NCBI GenBank assembly: GCA_937958995.1
Contig: CALGAP010000008.1
Span: 434,001-498,000, forward strand
DNA length: 64,000 nucleotides
Source of the DNA: an uncultured Chitinophagaceae bacterium
GTDB taxonomy: Bacteria; Bacteroidota; Bacteroidia; Chitinophagales; Chitinophagaceae
Reading direction: 5' to 3'
Positions 50,847 to 60,082 of the stretch are shown here, piece after piece. Every line of letters begins with the position of its first letter. Positions within the stretch are counted from its first letter, which is position 1. A program made the position numbers and the translations under genes. The notes under the pieces are model-generated. The model was not told the origin of the DNA, made no database searches, and worked only from the letters and a program-made list of their open reading frames with translations.

Positions 50847-51236
50847 AGGATTTTCCGATTCTAAAAAAGTCGCGTAAAATAAAAATAATCAGCCAAAAAG
50901 CCCGATTTCCCCATAATTGGGGTTGACCAGGTGGCACACAGGCTAAATCTTTACAGCCCTCAGCCAATAACCGCCACACCATGAGAATTTTACGCCAAAC
51001 CACCTGCACCCCGGGGACGCCCATCACACCCATCCGCGTAACCCGCCTCATCCACACCGGCAGGCGACAACAGACACACACACTCAACACCCAACACCCG
51101 CAGCCTGCATCCGGGTCATCCGCGAAAATCCTTCCCCATCCGTGCTCCCTATCCGCGAAGTCCGCGTAAATTCAACCTTATCCGCGTTCCTGGTACCCCG
51201 ATCGCCCAATCCATCCTAATTTAGTATTCCCGCCCC
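50847..51236. other. 390-bp C-rich intergenic region with repeated TCCGCG text
   Basis: No gene is supported. ATCCGCG/TCCGCGTAA/TCCGCGAA units recur at about 51036, 51119, 51151, 51163 and 51180. CACACCCATC and ACACACACACTCAACACCCAACACCC add C/A-rich low complexity. It looks like decayed intergenic repeat DNA in front of a broken sensor kinase gene. Confidence 0.5.
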
Positions 51237-52126
51237 ATGCAGCGCATGCTCCTCATACTCGCACTCACCATCTTCGCAGGACTCCCAGCCCGCGCGCAGT
51301 ACTATTTCGAAAACCTCACCACCGATAACGGACTTTCCGACAACCGCGTCACCTGCTTCTTTAAAGACGCCAAAGGCTTTATGTGGATCGGCACGGCCAA
51401 CGGGCTCAACCGCCACGATGGGCACTCGCTACGCATCTATCGGCCCGGGCAATCGAAGTATAAGCTTTCCGGGGAGTTCATCACCGGCATTGCGCAAGAC
51501 GCCAAAGGCAGAATGTGGATCGCGACGCACTCGGGACTTAGCGTACTCAACGTGAAGAAAGACAGCCTGCACGTGTTTTCGCCCGACGACGATTTTTTCC
51601 CCGACAAAGAAGACGGATCGCAGAGCACCCTGCTGTGGGATATCAAAATGGATACTGCTCAGCGCATATGGCTGGCGCTCGATTGGAAAGTATGAGCGAT
51701 ATAGTGTGGGCCATCAACCCCGAAAATGATACGTTGGACGCGATGATCATTCGCATGAAAGAATTTGCCGCAGAAATTTGTGAAGCCAAGCAAGTGGAGC
51801 TGGAATTCATTTCACCCAAAGAACCCGAAAAGATCTCTTTCGACGCCGCGAAGCGGAAAAACATATACCTCATCTTTAAAGAGTCCGTAAACAATGCCAT
51901 CAAATACAGCCAGTGTACGCGACTGCATATCGGTTTTGAAAAAGAAAGCAATCGCTTACTGATGCAGGTAAAGGATAATGGTAAGGGTTTCGACATCAAC
52001 AACGGACGTAGTGGCAATGGTTTGAAGAGTATGAAGGAGAGAGCCTTGGTGATTGGCGCGGAGTTTAAGATCGAATCTGGTTCCGGGAAGGGTACGTCTG
52101 TAATCGCGGCGATTCCGTTGAATTGA
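51237..52126 (+). pseudogene. two-component sensor kinase of the beta-propeller (reg_prop) type with large internal deletion
   Basis: From 51237 a signal peptide (MLLILALTIFAGLPARAQ) leads into YYFENLTTDNGLSDNRVTCF and repeated propeller units with WIGT and WIAT (MWIGTANGLNR, MWIATHSGLSV), typical of the N-terminus of reg_prop sensor kinases about 1,000 residues long. The frame stops at 51695. In another frame LESMSDIVWAINPENDTL and the HATPase motifs KESVNNAIKYS, VKDNGKGFD and GNGLKSMKERA run to 52126; these belong to the C-terminal kinase domain. Missing are most of the propeller, the Y_Y_Y domain, the membrane helix and the phosphoacceptor His helix. The join lies near 51680-51688 and is out of frame, so the gene is dead as a sensor. 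Confidence 0.85.
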
Positions 52127-52287
52127 GGATCTTTATCGCGGATTATTATGGATGAGGGGATTACGCGGCTGATGATTGTTGATATTTCTCAATAGTTCGT
52201 GAAATCCTAAAATCGTTTTAAATCCGTGATATCTCTATTGCAGGTGCGCGGCCTTTGGCGTAATTTCCCTGTTCAATCACGCACTTT

Positions 52288-52410
52288 ATGGAACTCTTAC
52301 AGGAATTCGGATGGGCGATACTGGGGCTGGCCATTTTTGTTGGCCTGGCTGCTATTGATCAGTATCGCAGAAAAAACTGGCAAAAGAACAGGAAGGAGGA
52401 GACGCCATAA
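52288..52410 (+). CDS. 40-residue single-pass membrane protein
   Basis: ATG to TAA encodes MELLQEFGWAILGLAIFVGL and onward, with one strongly hydrophobic helix (about 9-24) and a basic-acidic tail ending QKNRKEETP. Small single-helix proteins of this form are common in Bacteroidota but I know no family for it. It ends four bases before the convergent SUFU-domain gene stop, with which it shares no overlap. A 68-codon ORF in another frame over the same bases has an improbable composition. Support is the clean topology; expression is untested. Confidence 0.5.
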   Translation: MELLQEFGWAILGLAIFVGLAAIDQYRRKNWQKNRKEETP

Positions 52411-52414
52411 AACG

Positions 52415-53098
52415 CTATTCTCCCAGGATTAGGCAATTCCTATAAGGATTGAGAAAATCAACCTGTTTCTTCTTGAAAAGCTTCTCCAGCGCCTGCGGGC
52501 CATACTTCAAACGATAATCTCTTTCCCGCGCAGTAATCGGTATAAACCAGTGGCAATGGACGTAGTGTCCTTCGAAATGAAAGAATTCAAATTCTTCGCC
52601 TTCGAGGTGCGGCCGCGATACCAGTCCGTGATCGCAGGGTGAATCGAGCAGCCAGGGTTGACCGATGTTGACGGTATGATTTGTTTTTATTGCCAGGCGG
52701 TTGCGGTGATAAGCCGCGCACCAGCTCATCAACACCACCAGCTCTTTCGATCGCACGGGAGAATACACAAACATTTCGACGAGGTTATCATCCAGCCGGT
52801 CGCAGCTCATGCCGACGGTACAATAGGTGTACATATTGCGCCGGCGGTTGGGTGGAATTTCCAGCACGAAAAAATCTTTGTGCAATCTTTTATTGATATC
52901 GGGAAGCGTGTGAGGAATGCCGTCTATGTTGAAATGATCTTCATAGTGACGTTGCAGCCAACTGGTATAGGCCCTGGTGTTAAAAACGCGCATAGAGTGA
53001 CTGATAAAATGAAAACTGTTGTATGCCGCCCGCAAATTCTTTCTCTGCAAATCAGGCGGCGCTTCAGTGAAGGTAGCCCGGATTTCGATTTCCAACAA
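52415..53098 (-). CDS. SUFU (suppressor of fused)-domain protein
   Basis: 227 residues. No ATG is in frame; the start is one of two consecutive TTG codons at 53098 and 53095. The C-terminal half carries the SUFU signature: VLMSWCAAYHRNRLAIKTNH, then CDHGLVSRPHLEGEEFEFF, HVHCHWFIPIT-like VHCHWFIPITARERDYRLKYG and FLNPYRNCL. Bacterial SUFU-domain proteins are often immunity proteins or parts of polymorphic-toxin loci; no toxin gene is next to it here. A small hypothetical gene lies just upstream on the same strand. Function remains open. Confidence 0.75.
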   Translation of the reverse strand: MLEIEIRATFTEAPPDLQRKNLRAAYNSFHFISHSMRVFNTRAYTSWLQRHYEDHFNIDGIPHTLPDINKRLHKDFFVLEIPPNRRRNMYTYCTVGMSCDRLDDNLVEMFVYSPVRSKELVVLMSWCAAYHRNRLAIKTNHTVNIGQPWLLDSPCDHGLVSRPHLEGEEFEFFHFEGHYVHCHWFIPITARERDYRLKYGPQALEKLFKKKQVDFLNPYRNCLILGE

Positions 53099-53136
53099 CC
53101 TTTGCGCGTGTAAAGAATTATAAAGTGGAAAAGTTT

Positions 53137-53343
53137 TTACGCCTGTGGACGGAATGTGTTGCCAAAAATTCTTTCAAACTGTTGCTCGTTGTAACTGTCG
53201 AGCTGATACCTGTCGTCGTAATCACGAAAATAATAACGGCGATGTTTTTCGTACTCGTCAATATACGAGTATCGTTTGCGTTGGCTCTGCTGTGCTGAGC
53301 CCGAATTTTTCGGCCAGTTAGTCTGTGCGTTTTGCGTTGACAT
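53137..53343 (-). CDS. small hypothetical protein
   Basis: About 67-68 residues from the ATG at 53343; the frame extends to 53382 but MSTQNAQTNWPKNS is the more natural start. The sequence is polar and unusually Tyr/Arg/Asp-rich in its centre (YIDEYEKHRRYYFRDYDDRY), with no signal or membrane helix. It lies 38 bp before the SUFU-domain gene and may be co-transcribed with it. No family is recognised. The composition and the neat position between two genes support it as real, but only moderately. Confidence 0.5.
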   Translation of the reverse strand: MSTQNAQTNWPKNSGSAQQSQRKRYSYIDEYEKHRRYYFRDYDDRYQLDSYNEQQFERIFGNTFRPQA

Positions 53344-53454
53344 AAGTTTTTTTATTGGTGTGTGTTTAACGTATACCAACAAAAAAACTTATGCCCTGGA
53401 TGCATTGGAAGTTGATTCGATGTAAGCATTGGGGAAAAACTGTGCAAAAAAGCA

Positions 53455-54504
53455 TCATTGCACCACTTGCGTTTTTTCTTTCAATGCCTCTCTCACCTTC
53501 GGCGCTATTTTGGTGCCGTATATTTCTATAGATTTCATCATGGTCTTATGCGATGGTGCGCCTACGTCCATGTGTGCGTAGAAGCGATCGAGGCCAAACA
53601 TTTCATGCATCTTCAGAATTTTGTCGATAGCTTCATTAGCTTCGCCCACCACCAGGTGACCATTCGGTCCGCGGCCCTGGTCGAATTGATGACGCTGATA
53701 AGGCGGCCATCCTCTTGATCTTCCCACACGGTTCATTTGCGCCGCATATAGCGGATAATATTCGTCGGCAAGCTGTTTTCCGTTTTCACCAAACAATGCA
53801 TGCATGTGCACGCCCACGCGGAATTTTTCTTTGGGGTGATTATAGTGCTCCCACACTTTTTCATAATACTCAAACAGTGGTTTGAAGTTAGCCGGGTTAC
53901 CACCAATAATCGCAAAAATCACCGGCAATCCCAGGCTGCCGGCACGCACCACCGATTCGGGCGTGCCACCCACTGCCACCCATATGTCGAGTTTGTCGTT
54001 AAATGGTCTTGGAAAAATTTCCTGGTTGTTAAGCGCGGGCCGAAACTTACCTTTCCAGGTAATTTTCTTTTCGTTGTTGATTTTAAGCAGCAGCTGCAGT
54101 TTTTCTTCAAACAATTCATCATAATCCTGCAGGCTGTAACCAAACAAAGGAAACGATTCGGTAAAACTGCCACGGCCCACCATCAGTTCTGCCCTTCCAT
54201 TACTGATAAGATCTATTGTCGAAAATGCCTGGTACACGCGCACGGGGTCAGTAGAACTCAGCACGGTAACAGCGCTTCCGAGTTTGATATTCTTAGTAAC
54301 AGTAGCGGCAGCGGCCAGTATAATTTCCGGCGCCGAGACGGCGTAATCCGGGCGATGGTGTTCACCGATTCCAAATATGTCGAGACCTACTTCGTCCATC
54401 AGTTTAATCTCCTCGATAATCTCCTGGAGTCGCTGAGAAGTAGGTTGTATGGCGCCTGAGGGGCTAATCTGCAGGTCGCCGAACATGCCGATGCCGAGTT
54501 GCAT
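53455..54504 (-). CDS. LLM-class (luciferase-like) flavin-dependent oxidoreductase
   Basis: 349 residues forming one TIM barrel of the bacterial luciferase family. Family features are FGIGEHHRPDYAVSAPEIILAAAA near the N-terminus, IKLGSAVTVLSSTDPVRVYQ, LMVGRGSFTESFPLFG and WVAVGGTPESVVRAGSLGLPV. Such enzymes use FMNH2 or F420 for oxidation of small molecules. This group (LLM class, atypical probable Baeyer-Villiger oxidoreductases of 340-350 residues) is common in soil bacteria and its substrates are mostly unknown. It is transcribed alone, 97 bp upstream of the next gene in the same direction. Confidence 0.93.
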   Translation of the reverse strand: MQLGIGMFGDLQISPSGAIQPTSQRLQEIIEEIKLMDEVGLDIFGIGEHHRPDYAVSAPEIILAAAATVTKNIKLGSAVTVLSSTDPVRVYQAFSTIDLISNGRAELMVGRGSFTESFPLFGYSLQDYDELFEEKLQLLLKINNEKKITWKGKFRPALNNQEIFPRPFNDKLDIWVAVGGTPESVVRAGSLGLPVIFAIIGGNPANFKPLFEYYEKVWEHYNHPKEKFRVGVHMHALFGENGKQLADEYYPLYAAQMNRVGRSRGWPPYQRHQFDQGRGPNGHLVVGEANEAIDKILKMHEMFGLDRFYAHMDVGAPSHKTMMKSIEIYGTKIAPKVREALKEKTQVVQ

Positions 54505-54601
54505 AATATTTGTTTTCAGACTATAACAAGATGATTGAGTAAAGGTTGAAAATACGACAAGTTGCTTACCCGGGGGTAAGCCCTGTAATAGTCTGCCACC
54601 C

Positions 54602-55681
54602 TCACTCCAAACACCCTTCCACCACCTTCAACAAACTTGTATACAACTGCTTCCTCTGCCTGTTCTTCAAATTCACCGAAAACAACATTCCGCAATATCC
54701 CTTCTCATTATCTACCCAGGGAAAACTGCCGAATAAACCCGGACTGCTTACAGCGCCTTCCTTCATCACCCATTCTCCAAAGCCATAACCCCAATTCAAA
54801 CCCGCAGCAGGTGAATATACCATACGCGCATCGGCGATATGATTACGTTGCATGACAGCAATGCTTTCCTCACCCAGCACTCGCCTGCCATTGTATACGC
54901 CGCGGTTCAATATCATTTGCAGGAAGTGCATATAATCAATCGCAGTTCCTTTTGCGCCGCCGGCAGCAAGGGGTACGCCTGAACCAAAACTGGTCTTTTT
55001 CATATCGCAGGGGCGCGCAATTCTTTCCTGGAACAAGGTTTCGAAATTTTTTCCGCTGATCTTTTCAATCACGGCAGCGGCAATTTGTAAGCCGGCATTG
55101 CCATAATGAAATGTCTTACCCGGCTCGCCTTCCATGGGCATTCCGGCGATGTAGGCAATAGACTCATCCATTGACTTAAACCTACTGAAGTTGCGGATTT
55201 CCCTGGCGCCGTCTTTGCTTTCACCAATACCCTCCTGTTTGATGCCCGTAAGATGCGCCAGGCATTGCGCGATGGTGATATGTCCTTTGCCATGAGCTGT
55301 CATTTCGGGAAGATAAGTACCCACACTGTCGTCGGGCTTTAGCTTTCCTTCGTCAACAAAGGTCATAACCAGGGCGGCGCTCAGCCATTTGCTGCAACTG
55401 GCAATAGGTTGTTGAGTGTTTTCGTCGAAATCTTTCAATGCCTCGCTCACATCTTTACCCTGGCGACGGGCGATGAACTTACGCGCGGCACGCTGGCGGG
55501 TTGTGAGATGATTGTATGATTTGTTATAGATAATTTTTCCATCCTTGTAAATCATCAGCACGGCGCGGCCGCCAAAATTGTCGCGGTTGTCTTTGAGCCA
55601 TTGATCGAGGGCAGAAAAATTGTATTGGGCTTTGGCGGAAAAAAAGCAAAACAATAGCAGTGCACAACTGATGATGCGCAT
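54602..55681 (-). CDS. secreted serine hydrolase, class C beta-lactamase-like
   Basis: 359 residues with a signal peptide (MRIISCALLLFCFFSAKAQ). The penicillin-binding/beta-lactamase fold is shown by S95-x-x-K98 in ASCSKW, the tyrosine motif YGNAGL (Y-x-N-like, general base), and GYGFGEWV towards the C-terminus, where a K[ST]G-like element would be expected but is not obvious. Members include esterases, D-aminopeptidases and beta-lactamases, so resistance should not be assumed. It lies downstream of the DUF421 gene with 63 bp between them. Confidence 0.88.
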   Translation of the reverse strand: MRIISCALLLFCFFSAKAQYNFSALDQWLKDNRDNFGGRAVLMIYKDGKIIYNKSYNHLTTRQRAARKFIARRQGKDVSEALKDFDENTQQPIASCSKWLSAALVMTFVDEGKLKPDDSVGTYLPEMTAHGKGHITIAQCLAHLTGIKQEGIGESKDGAREIRNFSRFKSMDESIAYIAGMPMEGEPGKTFHYGNAGLQIAAAVIEKISGKNFETLFQERIARPCDMKKTSFGSGVPLAAGGAKGTAIDYMHFLQMILNRGVYNGRRVLGEESIAVMQRNHIADARMVYSPAAGLNWGYGFGEWVMKEGAVSSPGLFGSFPWVDNEKGYCGMLFSVNLKNRQRKQLYTSLLKVVEGCLE

Positions 55682-55744
55682 AGAAAATGTTTGAGACTAT
55701 AGATGGGAAAATTTCGAGATGGTTTAACGACCACCGCCTGGGAA

Positions 55745-56203
55745 TTATGATTTTTCGGCCGGTGGGTAAGGAATGATGGAGATAGAGCCATCTCTTTCCA
55801 GCACGGCATATTTTATTTCCTCCATCCTGGTAAGGCCTCGCTCCAGGCGTGCAGCATGCAGTATATCGCTTTCATCAACTTTGCATTTCTTCATGCGCTT
55901 CATCAGCGGCATGCCATGATCAACAATCAGCAATGGCGCGCCATCGGTAACCTGGTCAACTATTTTGAATTTATCCCGCAGAAAGGTAAGCAACAGGTCA
56001 GCAGTAATCAGCGTGATAATGAGAAGACACGCGGTAGTAAGTGAGTAATCGCGGCCCAACAGGGCCTGCTGGGTCACTTCACCAATTATCAGCAAAAGCA
56101 CAAAATCGAACGTGGTGGTCTCCTTCAGACTCTTCTTGCCCGTAAGCCTGAACACAATCAGCAAAAAGATATAGATGACCAGTCCGCGGACGACGGGATT
56201 CAT
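55745..56203 (-). CDS. DUF421 (YetF-like) membrane protein
   Basis: 152 residues. Three N-terminal helices (about 5-20, 32-48 and 58-74, the last TACLLIITLITADLLLTFL) lead to a cytosolic domain with DGAPLLIVDHGMPLMKRMKKCKVDESDI and GLTRMEEIKYAVLERDGSISIIP. The order VVRGLVIYIFLLIVFRLTGKKSL...FDFVLLLIIGE matches DUF421/YetF. YetF-type proteins are reported at spore or membrane sites in Bacillus, but their role here is unknown. The ATG overlaps the stop codon of the upstream gene as ATGA, so they are co-translated. Confidence 0.9.
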   Translation of the reverse strand: MNPVVRGLVIYIFLLIVFRLTGKKSLKETTTFDFVLLLIIGEVTQQALLGRDYSLTTACLLIITLITADLLLTFLRDKFKIVDQVTDGAPLLIVDHGMPLMKRMKKCKVDESDILHAARLERGLTRMEEIKYAVLERDGSISIIPYPPAEKS

Positions 56204-56691
56204 GGAAATATAAATTGAGAAACTTTTAAAGCTGTGTTGTTGACCTTTACATCGGCCTCCAGGCTTCCCCGCCTTTTCAGCATACCGTAAAGCAAAATAT
56301 GCATAGATTCATCGGCTGTAAAACTGTACACATAGTAACCGTTATGCACCCCCTCGGCAACCGGCGAAGGAATAATACGCTCCAGCTCAAAATGCTGCAG
56401 GTAATGTTGCGGAATTCGCACCACAGCTTTGCCGTCCACAGTCCTGGCCACAATATGCAGGGTGGTACTGCTTTCGTAACGCCCAAAACGCTCGTATTCT
56501 ATCATGTTGCCCCCGGTTTCTGACTTCTGGCGACTCAGCACGCCGTTGCCGAACAATCCCAGCAATGCAAGAACGATAATGAGCATAAAACATATCCAGC
56601 CAACACGTTGAACCTTCCAGCCGGTTTCATGAAGCGCCAGGGCTTCATCCATCTCTATTAAGTGATCTACATGTTCAATACCTCGGTTCAT
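56200..56691 (-). CDS. single-pass membrane protein of unknown function, coupled to DUF421
   Basis: 163 residues. A cytosolic N-terminal segment with HVDHLIEMDEALALHETG is followed by one transmembrane helix at about 31-49 (GWICFMLIIVLALLGLFGNGVL) and an extracytoplasmic domain of beta character (TTLHIVARTVDGKAVVRIPQHY). No family is recognised. The stop codon and the DUF421 start share ATGA, and the same pair is likely to form a membrane complex; that is inference. It is divergent from the beta-lactamase-like gene at 56784, with 92 bp between the starts. Confidence 0.7.
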   Translation of the reverse strand: MNRGIEHVDHLIEMDEALALHETGWKVQRVGWICFMLIIVLALLGLFGNGVLSRQKSETGGNMIEYERFGRYESSTTLHIVARTVDGKAVVRIPQHYLQHFELERIIPSPVAEGVHNGYYVYSFTADESMHILLYGMLKRRGSLEADVKVNNTALKVSQFIFP

Positions 56692-56783
56692 AAGAAATGG
56701 TTTTCCATAAGAGAAGCAATTTCAAAGCCAGCCCTCCTCCAATTATCCCCGGTTTTTGGTAAATTGACAGAACAATCCTTTTT

Positions 56784-58241
56784 ATGCGCTCCATCCGCTA
56801 CGCTTACCTGCTGTTTCTGATTGCATTCAGTCACTATGCCTGTGCTCAAAATCCCGAATATTCAAAAGAAATAGAAGACATCATCAAAAAGGTTGAAAAC
56901 AATCTTACCGGCTGGGTTAAGCTCGACGGTGCTCCAGGCTGGAACCTGCAGCAGCGGATGAAGTTTCACAACGTTCATGGGGTAAGCATCGCCGTTATTA
57001 AGGATTATAAGATTCACTGGGTGCGCGGGTATGGATGGGCCGACACTTCAGACAAACGGCCTGTTACTCCCAGCACATTATTCCAGGCCGCCTCAATCAG
57101 CAAGTCACTTCACGCCATGGGCGTGCTGAAACTAGCCGATAAAAAAATAATCGATATTCATGCTCCGGTCAATGATTACCTGCGAACCTGGAAATTGCCG
57201 GAAGATAGTTTTACCGCCCAAACAAAAGTCACTACTGCTCACTTGCTCAGTCATACCGGTGGTCTCAGCGTGCACGGCTTTCGTGGTTACAGCTGGACCG
57301 ACAGTATTCCCAGCGACAACGATATACTCGACGGAAAACCTCCCGCCAATTCTGCACCGGTGCGTTCGCAATTTGCGCCGGGCGCCAGGTATCAATATTC
57401 TGGTGGCGGCACCACGGTAAGCAAGAAAGTGGTGATGGATATTACTGGCCAGCCGTATGATATGTTTATGTGGAAAGAAGTGCTGGAACCAATCGGCATG
57501 AGCAAGAGTTTTTACACGCAACCACCTCCACCGCAGGCTTTCCGCTTACTGGCAACAGCCTACAGGGCCGATGGCAGACCGATTAAGGGGAAATTTCATA
57601 TTTACCCCGAACAGGCAGCCGACGGACTTTGGACTACGCCCGGCGACATAGCGCAGTTCATCATAGAAATGCAATTGTCTATGCAGGGGAAATCGAATAA
57701 GGTATTATCGCAGCAAATGACAAACACCATGCTCACCCCTTATATTGATCGTGAAGCTGCGCTGGGCGTGTTTGTCATCGAGCGCAACGGAGGAAAATAT
57801 TTCACACATAATGGCGCCAACGAAGGTTTCCGCAGCCAGTATTACGGGAGTTTTGAGAATGGCAATGGCGTAGTGGTGATGGTTAACTCGGACGTTTCAG
57901 CCATTGTAGGTGAACTGATCAATAGTGTAGCAATTGTATATGGCTGGAAAGATCTGTACACACCTCAAATAAGAAAGGAAGTAAAAGTGCCGGCGGAAAA
58001 ATTAAGAACCTACACTGGTGAATATATACTGCCGCCACACAGTTTCAAAATAACACTGGTGAAAGACCGGTTATTTGCTTCGCAAAACAACCAAACCCCC
58101 ATACCCATGTATTTTACTACGGAAAATGCTTTCTTCGTTATGGAGGGTCCGCCGGCTGATTTTGAATTTGTCGCTAACGGCCACTCTAATTTACTTGTGA
58201 TAAAACAAGGTGGCAGAGAATATAAAGCCGTCAAAAAATAA
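56784..58241 (+). CDS. secreted serine hydrolase, class C beta-lactamase-like with C-terminal lipocalin-type domain
   Basis: 485 residues with a signal peptide (MRSIRYAYLLFLIAFSHYAC, perhaps a lipoprotein since C20 follows HYA). The beta-lactamase-like domain (about 40-375) has S104-x-x-K107 in AASISKSLHAMG, tyrosine motif YQYSGGG and HTGGLSVHGFRG. Residues about 395-485 form a DUF3471-like barrel (LRTYTGEYILPPHSFKITLVKDRLFASQ). Family members act as esterases, peptidases or amidases. It is a paralogue in fold, not a close relative, of 54602..55681. Its stop meets the convergent MCE gene stop with no gap. Confidence 0.88.
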   Translation: MRSIRYAYLLFLIAFSHYACAQNPEYSKEIEDIIKKVENNLTGWVKLDGAPGWNLQQRMKFHNVHGVSIAVIKDYKIHWVRGYGWADTSDKRPVTPSTLFQAASISKSLHAMGVLKLADKKIIDIHAPVNDYLRTWKLPEDSFTAQTKVTTAHLLSHTGGLSVHGFRGYSWTDSIPSDNDILDGKPPANSAPVRSQFAPGARYQYSGGGTTVSKKVVMDITGQPYDMFMWKEVLEPIGMSKSFYTQPPPPQAFRLLATAYRADGRPIKGKFHIYPEQAADGLWTTPGDIAQFIIEMQLSMQGKSNKVLSQQMTNTMLTPYIDREAALGVFVIERNGGKYFTHNGANEGFRSQYYGSFENGNGVVVMVNSDVSAIVGELINSVAIVYGWKDLYTPQIRKEVKVPAEKLRTYTGEYILPPHSFKITLVKDRLFASQNNQTPIPMYFTTENAFFVMEGPPADFEFVANGHSNLLVIKQGGREYKAVKK

Positions 58242-59309
58242 TCATTCCTTAGAAACTTTCTGACCAGTGGCGCCGGAAAACAATCTCTCGCGCTCTTTCT
58301 GCTCTTTCGCTTCCCTTTCTCTTTGTTCTTTTCGCGCGGCTTCTTCCTGCCTGGCACGTTTCCTGAAAAATCCGCGGAGCAGAAAATTGTGTTGCATTGC
58401 TTCCAGGTTGTCATCCAGCTTTATGCTGCTACTGTTCAAATTGGCAACGATCTCTCGTAATTGAATAGCCACCACCGAATCATTTAACAACAATCCTGCT
58501 GCGTTATTTCCTGCGCGTAACTTTTCACCGGCTTCCTGCAGGCTTTGCGTGAACGTACGCGTGTCTTCAGATGCTTTGTTTATCTGGGTAACGGCATTGT
58601 GCAGGTTGGTCATAATCACGGTATCGTTCACCAATCCGTCTGCCAGCGTGCCGGGTTCCTGCAGTTTTGCAGTATATGCCGCAATGCTGTTGGTAAGCTG
58701 CGCACTGTTGCGGGCGGCCATTTGCAGATTGGCCATAGTAGCCTTCAGGCTTTGAAACAGAGTATCGTTCGTGAGTAAAGCACCGAGCGTACCTTGTCCT
58801 TCGGCGAGCCTTCGGCTTACAGTCTTGATATCGTTGGTAATTTCAACCAGGTTGCGGTTGTTTTCCTGTAGCGAGGAAATGATATCTTCAGTACTCACGG
58901 TCTTATCTACCTGCAGTTCCTGCCCGCTTTGCACGATGCCGGCGGCAGGACTGCCCTCATAAATCACCACAATTTTATTTCCGATCAATCCTTCTGACCC
59001 GATGCGCGCCTTGGCATCGCTGCGAATATATTCCTGCACGCGTTTGTCAATGGTCATGGTCACGCGCACCTGCGATGCACCGAAAAACTCCACGTCTTTT
59101 ACCGTGCCCACTTTTACTCCGGAAAAAAATACGTTGTCGCCTTTCACCAACCCGTTCACATTGTCAAACACGGCGTAGGCAGTGATGCTGGGAGCAAAAG
59201 TTCTTTTTTGTCCGCCCAGCGCAAAGATGGCTACAATCAGAATGATCAGACCCACCAATATGAAGAGTCCCACTGTGACCGTTCTTTTATTTTTTTCTGC
59301 ACGCATCAT
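58242..59309 (-). CDS. mlaD: MCE-family (MlaD-like) lipid-transport substrate-binding protein
   Basis: 355 residues. A single N-terminal helix (about 12-30, VTVGLFILVGLIILIVAIFAL) anchors an MCE domain at about 37-115 (ITAYAVFDNVNGLVKGDNVFFSGVKVGTV, IVVIYEGSPAAG). The rest is a long helical tail, followed by a highly charged Glu/Lys/Arg-rich end (about 315-345). MlaD rings bind phospholipid and couple to MlaE and MlaF at the inner membrane. The ATG overlaps the mlaF stop as ATGA. The extended C-terminus is typical outside Proteobacteria. Confidence 0.92.
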   Translation of the reverse strand: MMRAEKNKRTVTVGLFILVGLIILIVAIFALGGQKRTFAPSITAYAVFDNVNGLVKGDNVFFSGVKVGTVKDVEFFGASQVRVTMTIDKRVQEYIRSDAKARIGSEGLIGNKIVVIYEGSPAAGIVQSGQELQVDKTVSTEDIISSLQENNRNLVEITNDIKTVSRRLAEGQGTLGALLTNDTLFQSLKATMANLQMAARNSAQLTNSIAAYTAKLQEPGTLADGLVNDTVIMTNLHNAVTQINKASEDTRTFTQSLQEAGEKLRAGNNAAGLLLNDSVVAIQLREIVANLNSSSIKLDDNLEAMQHNFLLRGFFRKRARQEEAARKEQREREAKEQKERERLFSGATGQKVSKE

Positions 59310-60079
59310 GTAACGAAGTTATAGTCATAAAAACTTTTTATTCTTTCATCATCGCTGGCAAATACTGTCGCGAAGCGGCCCACGTTCACAAATTTTCCGT
59401 CCAGTAATACTGCCACCCGGTCGCCCACCGCTTTTGCACAGGTAAGATCATGCGTAATGATCACTGATGTAGTATGGTAGCGGTTCTGCACCTCGTTGAT
59501 CAGGTTATTGATTTCCTGGCTGGTGATAGGATCCAAACCGGCCGTGGGTTCATCGTATAGCATAATGGCTGGCTGCAGAATCAATGTGCGCGCAATGCCG
59601 ATTCGCTTGCGTTGTCCGCCCGACAGTTCCGAAGGAAGCTGATGAATAGTATGCGATAATCCCACTGCTTTCAGCGCATCTTTCACCGCCAGATCCACCT
59701 CCCGATTCGACAAATGTTTGAAATGGCGTTCGAGGGGAAAACACAGGTTTTCTTCTACCGTCATGCTATCGTACAGCGCGCTGTTCTGAAAAGAAAAACC
59801 AATTTTCAGGCGCAGCTGATCCAGCTCCCTGTAGTTGAGGTGTGCCACATCTTTCCCCAACACAAATGCTTTTCCGTGGTCGGGACGCATCAGGCCGGCG
59901 AGAATTTTAATCAAAACCGATTTGCCCGTACCCGAGCGGCCCAGCACCACCATATTCTCTCCTTCGTATATATCGAGATTGATGCCACGTAACACATGGT
60001 TCTTGCCAAATGATTTCTCGAGGTTTCTTATCGAAATCACCACATTGTCTTTGTTGATATGTGCGGGCATTTTTTTCAT
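59306..60079 (-). CDS. mlaF: ABC transporter ATP-binding protein, MlaF-like
   Basis: 257 residues from the ATG at 60079 (the ATG three codons later, at 60070, is also possible). Walker A LGRSGTGKS, Q-loop SFQNSALYDSM, ABC signature LSGGQRKRIGIART, Walker B MLYDEPTAGLD and the H-loop VIITHDL are all intact, so the protein should be an active ATPase. The VIRN/SFQNSALYDSMTVEEN pattern is typical of the Mla/Ttg2A branch. It drives lipid movement with MlaE and MlaD. The gap to mlaE is three bases. Confidence 0.94.
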   Translation of the reverse strand: MKKMPAHINKDNVVISIRNLEKSFGKNHVLRGINLDIYEGENMVVLGRSGTGKSVLIKILAGLMRPDHGKAFVLGKDVAHLNYRELDQLRLKIGFSFQNSALYDSMTVEENLCFPLERHFKHLSNREVDLAVKDALKAVGLSHTIHQLPSELSGGQRKRIGIARTLILQPAIMLYDEPTAGLDPITSQEINNLINEVQNRYHTTSVIITHDLTCAKAVGDRVAVLLDGKFVNVGRFATVFASDDERIKSFYDYNFVT

Positions 60080-60082
60080 ACA

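Noticed and set aside
52226..52432. 68-codon plus-strand ORF
   Set aside because: It overlaps the clean 40-residue membrane ORF in another frame and has an Arg/Trp-rich composition typical of a shadow frame.
54602..58241. beta-lactam resistance genes
   Set aside because: The two proteins have the class C fold and SxxK motif, but this family is mostly esterases and peptidases, and neither shows a clear third motif, so resistance is not claimed.
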